DNA of 64,000 nucleotides from Arenicola marina. Its lineage: Eukaryota; Annelida; Polychaeta; Arenicolidae. The DNA lies in assembly GCA_964019135.1 (NCBI GenBank), contig OZ025263.1, forward strand, positions 20,375,123-20,439,122. Direction: 5' to 3'. A program made the translations under genes and the position numbers. Position 1 is the stretch's first letter, and each line of letters opens with the position of its first letter. Shown piece by piece: positions 31,010 through 42,318 of this stretch. Under the pieces are notes generated by a model, which did not search any database, was not told where the DNA came from, and saw only the letters and a program-made list of their open reading frames with translations.

Positions 31010-31289
31010 CTGATGATCATTACATGATGATCATTACATGATGATCATTACATGATGATCATTACATGATGATCATTACCTGATGGTCATTACCTGATGA
31101 TCATTACATGATGATCATTACATGATGATCATTACATGCTGATCATTACATGCTGATCATTACATGATGATCATTACATGATGATCATTACCTGATGATC
31201 ATTACCTGATGATCATTACCTGATGATCATTACATGATGATCATTACATGATGATCATTACATGGTGATAATTACATGATGATCATTAC
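31010..31289. repeat. 14-bp minisatellite, 20 copies, with palindromic ATGATCAT core
   Basis: The unit is MTGATGATCATTAC. Twenty units run in register, with the first base alternating A/C in blocks and a few variants (CTGATCAT twice, GGTCAT once, GGTGATAAT once). Each unit carries the self-complementary ATGATCAT, which could extrude as short hairpins. Confidence 0.95.
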
Positions 31290-31299
31290 ATGAGTCGGT

Positions 31300-33400
31300 A
31301 GATTTCACCCCCCCCCCGTTGTACCCCCTCGGGACTGGGTGAGTGGGTGATGGGCTTATTGCGTACGGATGGGAATGGGAAACATATATATAATCCTTGA
31401 AAGTGTAGGACATGTAACTTACATGCTAGGCATGTATATGTGTACTTCGCAATTACTTATAAATGTCAATTCCTTTAATCGTGTTAAGTATTTTTTGTTT
31501 TGCCACTCTGTTGCATTGTTTCATCCTATCAACCTGTTGCTACCCTTCTGTGCGGGCTCGGCAAAAACACACACGCTGAAAATAAAAAGCCAAAATTGGC
31601 CTCTAAAAGCAATTATGAAATCAACCACAAAAAACCCGCCCTCCTCACCTTCCTCGTAAAAGAAGTTTGAGAGCATGGCGAAGGCAGGTATGTTGTCCAA
31701 CATTACCCCGCCCCTTTGCCCCTCCCCCTCCCACTCCCGCTCCCCCTCCCCCTCCCCCTTCCCCTACCTCCCCCTCCCCCTACCTCCCCCTTCTGTCTCT
31801 GTCCCGCTTTCCTCACCTCCAGCTCGTCTCGTTTGGTTGTATGTATATCGCGCAAGGCGTTTGCCAGGATGACCTCGTGATTAAACCGCTGAATGCAGTA
31901 CGTACCCCTTTTGGGGGGATGGGAGGTGGTGGGGAGGGGTAGGGCAGGCAGGGGAGGGCTGTGTTGAGGTGGCCCCGTAACCCGAACCCTTATAAAAGCA
32001 GTGATGAGTAGCCCAGGGGTCAAAGGCCCCCGCTTCGGCAGATTTAACGTGGATACCCCAACACACTTCTAGCCTTGCCGCTGTCTTTGTCTGCTGCAAT
32101 TAATCATCCTTTCAAAGTTTTAATTCAATTTGATAAAGGAGTCTCCTGCAAAGGCCTTTTTAAAGTCACTTAGCGATCTTCGGGTTCATCATTTGCTTGA
32201 GGGTTGCGCATTCAGTTAGAGGTGGGCCGCTCGCTACAGGGGGGAGGGGCATTCATAAAGCACACTGTTTGTCACGTTTCGCGCCGTAAATGGGGGGTCT
32301 TTAGCATTGGTAACTCTTTTGAACAAATGCGGCAGGCGATACGTTTTCATCGCCAGTTTGTTGGTGGGCCAACTTACGCGGATCCGCGACGTTGGTGGGA
32401 AGTTTTCCAGCGGCGACTATTTCTCCGCTCTCCTGTCGTCTGCGTCCGTTTGATTCGTCGATTCTTACCTGTTGGTCAGCGTCGCGACCTCTAGCCGAGT
32501 CAGAGGTCACAAGGTAAACCACTTTTTTTTCTTTCACGTCTGGTCTTCTCTTGTCTTGACCTACATTGATTACAATCGTTGTCTGTCAGTCACAGCACAC
32601 AGGGAACCTAGAACCAAACGCATTTAATATTATATTATATTCATAGACCGAATCTGTCCAATGTATCTATGAAATGCCTGCATTAAAGTCTCCACTGACG
32701 ACTCTTAGCATGTGTGTGTAGCACGCTTGCATCGTTCTTATATCGAAGACACGGTGAAGATGCTATTCTAAGCGACAACGTCCGCATGCCTTAAAGCAGT
32801 TAAATCACTGTGCTCATAAAACCCGAACATCAAGTTATTTATCTTAACCAGGAATGTGCCATGATGTACTGACGTCATGCTGCGCGGGGGCCGATGTGTG
32901 ACTGGGGGGGGGGGGGAGGGGGGGGGGCGCATTGTCTGCTTACATCACCTATATTTTGGCCGTAAAGTTATACAAGCATCGTTTACTTATAGGCCACACG
33001 CAGGCATATCGGTATTATATGGGTGTGTAAACTGCATCAAACGCTCTATATAAATATGCACCTGCAAAGTATCTCTTACAAGGAAAGCATACTTGGGCGA
33101 CGGGCCTACCTGAAATCCAGTTGACAAAGCTGGACAGATAACAGTGTAAGGTTTAGTTTCGCACGGATTGTCCAGCGGAGTCGAGATCCACGATTCATTG
33201 CCGAAAATCCAACAGCAAGGAGAATGTGCGCTGGTGATAATACCCCAAGTGAATAACGCAGCGGTCTATCAGTTGATTTGTCGGACTGAATATCACAGAT
33301 GTTTCTCACAGATGGGTTATCTCAGCTTCGTAGCATCATCATGTCAGAGATATGCTTCATATTGCTATCGCACAGGCTATCGCACAATATTCTATGTCCG
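31300..33400. other. Gene-free stretch
   Basis: A C-rich tract lies at 31700-31800, a G-rich run at about 32903-32930 and a TGACGTCA palindrome at 32870-32877. No exon recognised. Confidence 0.4.
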
Positions 33401-33404
33401 ACCT

Positions 33405-33970
33405 CTCTTCCAGTATTTTACCCCCAAATCTTACCCCACACACTGTTATGTCTTCAATCTGTCACCACTTAGTATTACACCCAAAAAGTGTTATCTTCAA
33501 TCACATCCTCTACCTAATCTAAATAATACTTTACCACCAATATTCTAACTTAGTAGTGTTCAACCACTACTAAACTAGTACCAGTTTCCTAGTTTAGTAG
33601 TGCTTTACCCCTAATGTCGATCTTAATGCTTTGCCCCCATATGCCCCCTTAAGGCTTTACCCCCATATCATGCCTTGATGCTTTACCCCCATATCCTACA
33701 TCAATCCGTTACCCCCATACCCTGACATAATGCTTTACCCCATATCTTTCCTCAGACTATGCTTTACTCCCATACCTGCTTTAATGCTTTACCTTAGTGC
33801 TTTACCATCAATATTCTAACTCAGTAGTGTTTTACCACCAGTATACTAGTTTAGTATTGATTTAAACCCATGCCCTACCTTAGGACTTTATCACCAATAT
33901 CGTACTTCACAGCGATGAAGTATTCCCAAATACCCTACGCCAATATTCTGCCAAAATAGAACCTTCCCCA
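33405..33970. repeat. Degenerate tandem repeat with TTTACCCCCATA motif
   Basis: Words of the form GCTTTACCCCCATATC recur every 25-40 bases, with variants TTTGCCCCCATAT, GTTACCCCCATAC, TTTACTCCCATAC and TTTACCACCAGTAT. Copies are much more divergent than in the other arrays, so this is an old or decayed minisatellite. Confidence 0.7.
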
Positions 33971-35419
33971 AATATCTTACCATAAATAGAACAACAAGTC
34001 TTTGTTGAACCAGTTACCATCGCACATTATATGCCCTCAATTAAAGGAGATATCGTTGTTTGTGGTGTGATGTACCCAGTTGGACTAAATTGGGATCAAT
34101 TGCGGTTTCTGTGTCGTGGTTTGTAGCTGCTCTCTGTATGTTATTGCCTGCACTGTGGTTGGGACTGGTCGGCTCCTCGGTACAGAGCATTCAACAGCTG
34201 TACAACAGGGACCATTGGAATTAACATGGGTCAGCGGGTATTACAACCCTGTGTCTGGGGGATGGAAATGTTAAGTTAACTATAATGTTTAGTAAGCTAT
34301 ATTAGTCAATGTGCAAGGACTGAAGGATGTTAATGATGATACAATTAACCAAGCTGATATGGGAAGATATGTAAAACGTTTTCGCGGTACGCAATGGCGA
34401 TCTTTTTGGCTAAGGTGCACAAACTCTTGCTGCACAGCAATCGCTAAGAAATAATTAATGTAATATTTAGTCAACCCTCTAACACCGTTACCAGATGTTG
34501 ATACGTAAACGCAAATTGCTTAATAAATAGCATCAATTATCCACCAACGCCAATTTTTGCAAACAAATAGATGACAAACAGATTCGTTCGTAACTGTTGT
34601 TACGTCAGTAGATGAGTAAATTCGATTAAATACATATTGTCGCGGGAAGAGCTTCAGAGGGAATGCGGAAGGGGTATATTGGAACGGCCGTCAATATAAT
34701 TAAAATTAAAATGCGACTGTGAACAGTTCGCGCGTTATATCAACTGTACAGTACTGATTGCGTAAGGATTGGGTGACGTTACGCGAGATGGCGTCAGAAC
34801 GTCAAGACATAGTGTCCTACGACCTTGTCCATAAACTATTTGTGATAAAAAGTGACTTTAATTTGCATCGGCCACAGCCGCACCACCCCTAAAATTTCCA
34901 GAAGATATGTGCATGGCTTTAACTTAGAAATGATAAGGCGACCAATGAAAGACCGATTGAGCTGGAGGAACGGGGGAGGGGGGTGGAGGGCACATTTTTA
35001 ACTTGTCCATGTCGAAGGGGAACGGTCGTGTTTGTGTGGGGAGGGGGGCGGCTTTGTGTTGTTTTATAACAGAAATGTGCGACCCCCCTCCCCTCACCCA
35101 AAACCTGGGGCCGCCCCTGGTGGCATTTCCCCGGACCTCATCACACGCACGTATGAACCCCAAATAAATATTGATGCCCAATTTATCAAAGCTTCAACCG
35201 AAAGCGAGTTGGTGTTGGGCAACCTTTCAGTTTTCACCCCGGAATTAATGGTATCACCCCATCAATAACACCCACTGTCACACTTGTCTGTGGTTTGTCT
35301 GGAACTTCTCACATTGGCCCCCTTTTTCGACCACCTCCCCCCCCCCTCCTCCTCACCCTCCACATCAAAATGATATCATTTGTACCTTTGTGACTTACTT
35401 TTTCACACTTTTTTTGCCT
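33971..35419. other. Gene-free stretch
   Basis: No exon, element or clear repeat recognised. GGGGCCGCCCCTGG next to C-rich sequence at about 35080-35125 resembles the G/C-run repeat family seen elsewhere in the window. Confidence 0.4.
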
Positions 35420-35774
35420 TTTATAAAGCCTTGTTTCTCAACAAAAGCTGGCTGTGTTGGACCACCGCATATCCACATATACCTCTGAACAATGGGGGAC
35501 GCACTAGGCGTGTATGAGCTATCCCTATCTCTTTCCCTTTGTAACGCCGCCTTCCTTTATGCGGCTCATTATCTGGCCGACGCCAGAAAAAAAGTATCAT
35601 TGCATTTAAGTCCCCGCGAAGGAATCTATCCAAACAGCGCTTCGTGTCATTTGTCGGTCGGGCGTTATTCATCATTGCTTCGAGATTGCTTGGACATGTT
35701 AACTGACATATCACCTTCGTGTTTATTGTCCTCTGTCGGGAGGTTTTTATTTTACCCTTTATGTGCGGTGATAG

Positions 35775-36024
35775 CTGGGGCCGCGAGAGCTGGGGCCGCG
35801 AGAACTGGGGCTCGCGAAAGCTGGGGCGCGAGAGATGAGGAGGAGGAGAAAGGGGTGTGGGGTTCGCACGCGACCATGACTTTTCCACGCGCCGCTCCCG
35901 ATCTTGGAGTTCGCCAGAGGTGGAGGGTGACCTCAACACCGTGGAGGGTGAGCTCAACACCGTGGAGGGTGACCTCAACACCGTGGAGGGTGACCTCAAC
36001 ACCGTGGAGGGTGACCTCAACACC
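35775..36024. repeat. Two small tandem repeats: 15-bp x 4 and 21-bp x 5
   Basis: CTGGGGCCGCGAGAG-type units start at 35775, 35790, 35805 and 35821. A 21-bp unit (GTGGAGGGTGACCTCAACAC plus C) runs five times from 35920 to 36024, with one C-to-G change in copy 2. The 21-bp repeat keeps frames open on both strands: 181 codons plus (35492-36037) and 215 codons minus (35421-36068). Neither frame resembles a known protein and both depend partly on the repeat. Confidence 0.9.
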
Positions 36025-36180
36025 GTGGCCCTCGTAGTGTTAATAACTGGCGGCGGCGGCAATAACATACGGAAGGATGGCGTGTACAGATCCAGCTATA
36101 AACATAGGTATGACATGAGTTGGTGTTTTAGGCCGCTTTTGTGAACACACTATTGCTAAACTGGACCAAAGAAGCTCCTG

Positions 36181-36297
36181 GAACGATGAAAGATGAACGG
36201 ATGAAACTTGTTCCAGATCAGGGGCCGGGGCCCGGATTGGAGCCCAGGACCTATTGATCTGCGGTGTAATGCGCTTACCACTACACCCAGGTGGGCT
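36181..36297 (-). mobile_element. tRNA-derived SINE copy 1 (family with CTGATCTGG-type body)
   Basis: On the minus strand a tRNA-like head begins GCCCACCTGGGTGTAGTGGT. The A box is TAGTGGTAAGCG (36283-36272) and the B box GGGCTCCAATCC (36245-36234), at tRNA spacing. The body then reads CCGGCCCCTGATCTGG and ends in TTCATC repeats. The same order (ATCAATAGGTC-type word, B box, CCGG..CACCTGATCTGG, TTCATC-rich end) occurs at 39835-39945, which defines a family. No poly-A tail is visible. Confidence 0.65.
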
Positions 36298-36299
36298 TA

Positions 36300-38540
36300 G
36301 GAATAATGTGTATGTGCGGGGGCGAGGGGGGGGGGCGGGGGGGGACATTAATATATTCCGATCACATGTATGTATAAATGTATTTCCCCCCTTATTAAGC
36401 ACCATAAGAGGAGTATATTGACAGCTAATTTTCCTTCCCTAAATTATTAGTTTAGCATTTGCCTTTGGCTGAATAATCATAATCATCGGGAGTTGTAAGA
36501 GGAAATACAATGAGATTGAGGCATATTCAAACAGATTATTGTGATTAATTACACTTTCCCCTCATCGTCTCGGGAGTTTGTTGGCCCGGCTTAGACCAAG
36601 CGGTCACAAATGGTCTAAACGCTACATTTGTAAGACGCTCAAGCAAATAACACGCACTAACTATACAGTGGTGCTGCAAGTCGTATCAGCACGTAAGATT
36701 AATTTATCTTTCTCTTTTTCACCGGCTAAACCCCTATGGGGGTAAAAAGACTCATTATTTACCGATAGTTAAAATGAAGGAGTTGATTTGGTTGAGGAAT
36801 CTACACAGATAAGACAAGATAAGTTTTAATTAACATCATGATTCTAAAACTAAACAATAACGATAAGTCTAAGTGCCATTGAACGACGAAAAAGTAGAAG
36901 CAGGCGCTTGAGAATGGCTAATTTAAGTCGGAAACTCATTTTCCACTGGGGTTCGTGTCCGAGAATGCAACATTTGATAACTCTAGGCATATTTCATATT
37001 CAACTGAATATTCATTTATCTATCGGTTATATGCCTCCCTCCGGCCTCAACTCGCCTCCTTGGGAGGGTTCATTGTATGCGAGCGGAGTTATCGGCGCAG
37101 ATATTACGAGCATGCGCACTCATATTTCTCCGCGTGAACGTTGCACTTTTTGGACTGCACAAACCATGGAGACCTTTAAACAACACCATAGTAACAGAGC
37201 AACGGATGAGTATTTTATTTTCTTTGTTATAACATTATTTAAAGACATTTGTCAAATCGAAGTACTGCGTTATATATATTTTACGTATTATGACCCCTGG
37301 ACGCCATGTTGGAAATCCTCGTGATCCTCCTCTGTGTGGGGAGTGGGGTCTGGGAGTAAAATGTACCCCGTGACTGCGCTATCGGACTACAATCTCGGCG
37401 TTCGGTTATGCACTCCGCGGACTCCGACTGGTCCGCTCGTATATCCGAACTCATCCTGTCATGCCATTCCACAGCACCCCCTCGGAACAAACGGCACATA
37501 ATAACAGCGACAGCGTCACAAAAGTTGACAGAGTTGAAGAGAAACGAACCGCGTTTGTAACATCCGACATATATATCATGAGTTGCAGTGGTCGATTTAT
37601 TAACGGAAGACGGACAGTTGGCACCTAATAACTTCGCGCGGGATGTGTCGACTGTAAACGATATCCCAGCAGGTAATGGCATCTAAGTTAACATAATTAT
37701 CCGGAGATTTATTATTGGTTTTGAAGCACACCTAACTCAGGACCTACCCCATTATCTTGTTATCACCATTAACGCAACCGCAAACTGTACCCCATGCGTT
37801 GAGTAACGGACCCCAAAGTTTGAGAGGACTCAGTCTCTTCTATCTATCGACAGCCCAGCCTCGCTCTCTTAGATATAAAGGTGCCCTTCCTCCGTGATAA
37901 ATCTCGTAAGCCATTGAATCCTGCCTTGTGAATTATTACTTCGTACTTTTCGACATTTTTGCCCAGTGAGCCAATTAAGGGGCCAATTAGCCCGCGCACC
38001 CCAAACCCGTGCACGTGGCTAGCAATAACTCAGGACTGCTATCACTTACATACCTATTATTCGCAGGGCAAACAAACATTATCATTGAAATATATCATGA
38101 TGAAGACATACTATTTTGGTATCCATCCTGTAAGTCTGTGACCGGGTCTGCAAGGGCGACGGATCTCAGATTTTGAAGTTGGTTGAGTCAGACCGCCGAA
38201 AAATGAACGACTCGATGGGATAAAAAAAGGGTGGTTGCAGGGGGCGGGGTTACAAGTTCTACTTAGCTAGTCAGCCCATATACATACTCTTGTCAAACTC
38301 AATCGGAATGACTTCGCGTCGGGTTGGCCCTGAGCGATATGTTTACGTCCCGTTTGATGTTGCTATCATCACGCTGAAGACAACTTCTATGCGGTGACAG
38401 ATCACATAACAGGGCCCGCATTCTGCAACAAAATATATCTCCTTGACCGATATTTGCTTCGGTTCATGTTGTTCAGAAATTGTGGACTGCTTCACGCATT
38501 TATGTATGTTTATGCAACACATACCTAAATGCGGGGGGGG
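36300..38540. other. Gene-free stretch
   Basis: No exon recognised, including in the 138-codon plus frame at 36908-37324 and the 133-codon minus frame at 37281-37682. A weak CTCF-like word, CCGAGGGGGTGCTGTG on the minus strand, lies near 37469-37484. Confidence 0.4.
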
Positions 38541-38545
38541 GGGGT

Positions 38546-38620
38546 GTAGATTCAGGTGAGCCGGCAGTTTGTAGATTCAGGTGAGCCAGCAGTTTGTAGA
38601 TTCAGGTGAGCCAGCAGTTT
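38546..38620. repeat. 25-bp tandem repeat, 3 copies
   Basis: GTAGATTCAGGTGAGCCRGC plus AGTTT is repeated three times in register (38546, 38571, 38596), directly after a 12-base G run. Copies 2 and 3 are identical and copy 1 differs at one base. Confidence 0.95.
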
Positions 38621-38624
38621 GTTG

Positions 38625-40200
38625 ACACACTGTTCGCATCATCTTTACGTGTGTTTGTTCGCGCATCAATCTCAAACATTTAGCCTGAACGTGGTTCACC
38701 CATCCACCGCCTCATTCCTCATACGACGTATCTGCTTTGACTCGCTTGGGATAATGGGTGAGATTCGGGTGAGGCCTGAGGCTAAATCCTGTTGTTTTAG
38801 AATATGAATTGAATGTTTGTGTTAGAGGTCTTAGCACAGCCTCATCTATCCCCTCCACAACTATCTCTATCTGCAAGGACAATCTGTATTGACAAGGACA
38901 GTTTCCATTTACAAAGTCAATCCGTATTCGCAAGAGGCATTCAACATTTCCAGGAATAGTCTTTCTGAAAATGGGGATTCGTATTCACAAGGAAATTCTG
39001 AATTAGCAAGGACTGTTTGTAATTACTAGGAGAATTTCCATTGCTAGAACAGTTCATGTTCATGATTACAAGGGCAATCCATATTATAATATATATTATT
39101 ATTATGTGTAAAAATCCTGGTTTTTTAAAATGTCTAGGATCAGCATTTTCCTTGAAGATATTTCGGACGCAATACACTCATATGAAACAAATGGATGTTA
39201 TTGATGATATAATATATTCATCACGCATTTAATTAGACTTTCACAGAACGATATAGTCAATGGTCAAAAATCACATTCACTTTTTTGTCTTTCAAACTAA
39301 AAATCACTATACGAAGACTCGAGGCGTTTTACACCATGAATGCAAGGTAACTCGAGGGTGATAGGTTTACCTGTGCTATCGAGAAGGAAGTTGTGGTCAC
39401 ACTCACTCGACCTTGAAGGCCAGTTGTTGTAATGAAGAAGAATGGCACATTGACGCGCCAATGGCCCGCGTGTTTAGAGGTCAAACAAATGGCCAACAAA
39501 GGACAAACATACCTTTAATGATCGCCATGAACTTGTGAACTTACTGCGGGTGCAAATGGAGAATTCATCTTGTCCTTGTCGTTAAGAGACCCATTAACCT
39601 TCTACACTAGTGCAGAGTGTGAGTCAGTGCCATCGCTTCAGCTGCTCTGGTGTGACATCGGATGACAGTATTTTCACCAGTCAAATGAGATACGCACATA
39701 AAAAATCGAACGGCTATTTTCTTAAAGCCATGTGACACTTACGTTTTCATGAAATAATACGAAATTGGGTTTTAAGACGCTGAACTGCGACCAGAGCTAA
39801 ACTGTAACAAGTAACCTCCCAGGGCGATGAATGATACGTGGATGATACATGATACCCCAGATAAGGTGCCAGGCCTAGATTCGAAGCCAGCACATCATGA
39901 TCTGTGGTCTAGTGGGCTAAACTGTAACACCAGACAGCCCCAATGTCCTTAAATAGGCATGAATAACATTTCTCGGATTAATGATCAATAAAAAAACTTA
40001 TGGTGTATAGTACAAAACAGCGGGACAAAAACAAGGGAATGGGTATCACTGCTGCGCATATCAACAGCACAGCACATATCGACTGTTCAAAGCAGACCAT
40101 ACCAACATCGAGTGTTCTTTTCAGCCTGTTATTTTTATTATTTTTTTTTTAGCTTCGCATAGAAACCAGAAAACAGCAGGAACAGTATAATACATATCGT
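38625..40200. other. Gene-free stretch with one SINE copy
   Basis: Apart from the SINE copy at 39835-39945, no exon or element was recognised. Between 38880 and 39075 words like ACAAGGACA, GCAAGGACT and ACAAGGGCA recur every 20-40 bases and may be a decayed tandem repeat. Confidence 0.4.
39835..39945 (-). mobile_element. tRNA-derived SINE copy 2, same family as 36181-36297
   Basis: On the minus strand: degenerate A box GTGTTACAGTTTAGCCC, the shared CACAGATCATGA word, B box GGCTTCGAATCT (39888-39877), then GGCCTGGCACCTTATCTGG and ATCATCC/TTCATC words as in copy 1. The A box is more decayed than in copy 1. Confidence 0.6.
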
Positions 40201-40203
40201 TTA

Positions 40204-40602
40204 ATGTTGGCCTATGTCATGATCCCGTACGGCTCTCCCCTCTACAACGTGGCCTTCTCCTTGTTGGCCATCGTCGGCTATGTCATGATCCCGTACGGCT
40301 CTCCCCTCTACAACGTGGCCTTCTCCTTGTTGGCCATCGTCGGCTATGTCATGATCCCGTACGGCTCTCCCCTCTACAACGTGGCCTTCTCCTTGTTGGC
40401 CATCGTCGGCTATGTCATGATCCCGTACGGCTCTCCCCTCTACAACGTGGCCTTCTCCTTGTTGGCCATCGTCGGCTATGTCATGATCCCGTACGGCTCT
40501 CCCCTCTACAACGTGGCCTTCTCCTTGTTGGCCATCGTCGGCTATGTCATGATCCCATACGGCTCTCCCCTAATGAAGAAGTTTTCCACTTGTAGAGCAT
40601 GA
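40204..40602 (+). CDS. Hypothetical 132-residue ORF made of a hydrophobic 22-residue repeat
   Basis: The frame opens with ATG at 40204 (MLA), then carries five full tandem copies and one partial copy of a 22-residue unit containing YVMIPYGSPLYNVAFSLLA, and ends YGSPLMKKFSTCRA. Because 66 is a multiple of 3, every copy is read in the same frame. Each unit has a strongly hydrophobic stretch (about NVAFSLLAIVGYVMI across the join) of membrane-spanning character, separated by a short PYGSP turn. I do not recognise the family. The repeat could be an amplified exon fragment of a membrane protein or pure minisatellite DNA that happens to be open. No promoter or splice evidence supports it. Confidence 0.2.
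   Translation: MLAYVMIPYGSPLYNVAFSLLAIVGYVMIPYGSPLYNVAFSLLAIVGYVMIPYGSPLYNVAFSLLAIVGYVMIPYGSPLYNVAFSLLAIVGYVMIPYGSPLYNVAFSLLAIVGYVMIPYGSPLMKKFSTCRA
40213..40571. repeat. 66-bp tandem repeat, 5 full copies plus partial
   Basis: Units start at 40213, 40279, 40345, 40411, 40477 and 40543 (partial), each opening TATGTCATGATCCCGTACGG. All full copies look identical. The partial last copy has one change (CCCATACGG). The absence of divergence points to very recent amplification, or to an assembly effect. Confidence 0.96.
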
Positions 40603-42244
40603 CAAGATACATGTAGTGAAATGAAATTTTGGTATTGCATGCCGCTGTGTGCATCAGAAATCCCGAGGAAATGATATGAGTTTGAAGAAACATGGAGAGT
40701 ATCCGTATGCGTTGGAGTCTGGCACGTTGCGAATTTCCACAGCTGCCCAAAAATCGTTCTCAATTCATCGTAAATATTGCCTGAGGCGGCGTTTACCGTT
40801 AAAGGCATAACTGTAGTGCGTCATACAATGATGAGCAGCATCTTCAGGTTAGTTAAAATAATATCAACACCTCATGAAAATAAAGAAATGTTACCGAAGG
40901 TGAGGTACTTGTACTTTGCGACGGACAAGAAAATGATGATCTGCTGCCTGTAAAGTGTGACAATTTAACGGTTCTTGTCACTATTAAGTCCCGCAAATGT
41001 ATAAACTGGCTATAAAATTCCCAATTGAGTATCTGTTTTTTGCCTAACATTCTTGTCTAAGTGTCGCCGATTTTTTGAAAACCGTTTATACCCCTGAAAG
41101 TTTACCGACAGTTTCATTCTCTATCTTTGTTCTACCTGCTCTCACTCTCGAGTGTCCTGCGTCACTTCCCGTCAGTCCATGACAGCGTAGAATGGATGGC
41201 ACAACATTACATTCTCTGTCCGCCATGGTTCATTATAGTCTGGGGCAGGCTTTAGCCATTAAAACCCAGCCTATGAGTCAGTAACTCAGTGGCCATATAT
41301 AGCAATCTGGGCGTGAACCAACATGAAGCTTGGACATTAATTTATAGAACTGCGTGTAAGGTAATCTAAGCGGGCAAATGAAAAAGAAGAAGAAAAGAAA
41401 TCACTATCGCTGGGAGTTGTAATTTGTCATCTATCTATCAATTGCATTTGGATAAAGAAAGGTATTCGTTGGAGCTGCAATGTCATGTTTTATATAAATA
41501 GTATAAAAAGGCCTTTGTGCCTGGGAAACAGTGACTGCTTTACTAGGTCGATGGCCAGATGCTTTTTTATGATCGTGAAAGTGCCTGTGTGAGCTGTATG
41601 TGAGTCCTACTTAAGGTCCCTGGTACTTCACGATTTACTCATACCGAAGCGATGAATCGAGACTCTTTGGATCTATTGTCAGGGTGGTCAACCACATGTT
41701 TCAATGAGGAATGATGATAGCTTACTGACTTGAAAGCACGTGGACTTTGTATAAGGGATTTCCAATTTCAATTCCGCGGAATGAAGACAACATATACTGG
41801 GTGACAAAGAGCGGTAAGTTGTGGCGATTTCTATCTAGTAATCCTTACGGAATTTTGTTTTGCCTTAATTGCTTTGTCTTTGACATTTATGTTCGTTATG
41901 TGGGTACAATTTGTTTACTGTTTTCACATCGATCTGCTTACACGGGATTTTTCCATCATTAATCCCGAAATGAATCAATGCATCAATAGACATATTCTCT
42001 GAAAGCAGAAAATGGTGACATCGATATTTTTTTAAATTCCTTTGAAAATAAATAATGAATTACACCATGCCCTATTCAGACAAAGAGCGATTCCAAGCAC
42101 TTGAAATAAATATATACTCTACCGTTCTGCCATATTAATCAAAACAGCGACTGGCATTGTCTTATTTAGTCGGAAATGTTTACTGCGTGATCCTTAAACC
42201 TTGTTGTTAGCCCATCGAACTATAGGGTGAGCTTTACGTAACGA

Positions 42245-42318
42245 CATGGGCCGGTTTGGCCCCCGGCGGAAGTCGAACTCCAGACCTAATGCTCTGAGCC
42301 ACTCACTAAGGCGCCTAA
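42245..42318 (-). mobile_element. tRNA-like sequence / SINE head
   Basis: The minus strand reads GGCGCCTTAGTGAGTGGCTC, then AGAGCATTAGG and a B-box-like GAGTTCGACTTCC. The A-box region (GAGTGGCTCAGAGC) and B box sit at near-tRNA spacing. Similar GGCGCCTAAGCGGTCAGCG and GGTGCCTTATCGGTCAGGCG starts occur on the minus strand near 3303 and 46905, hinting at a second, older tRNA-derived family. Confidence 0.4.
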
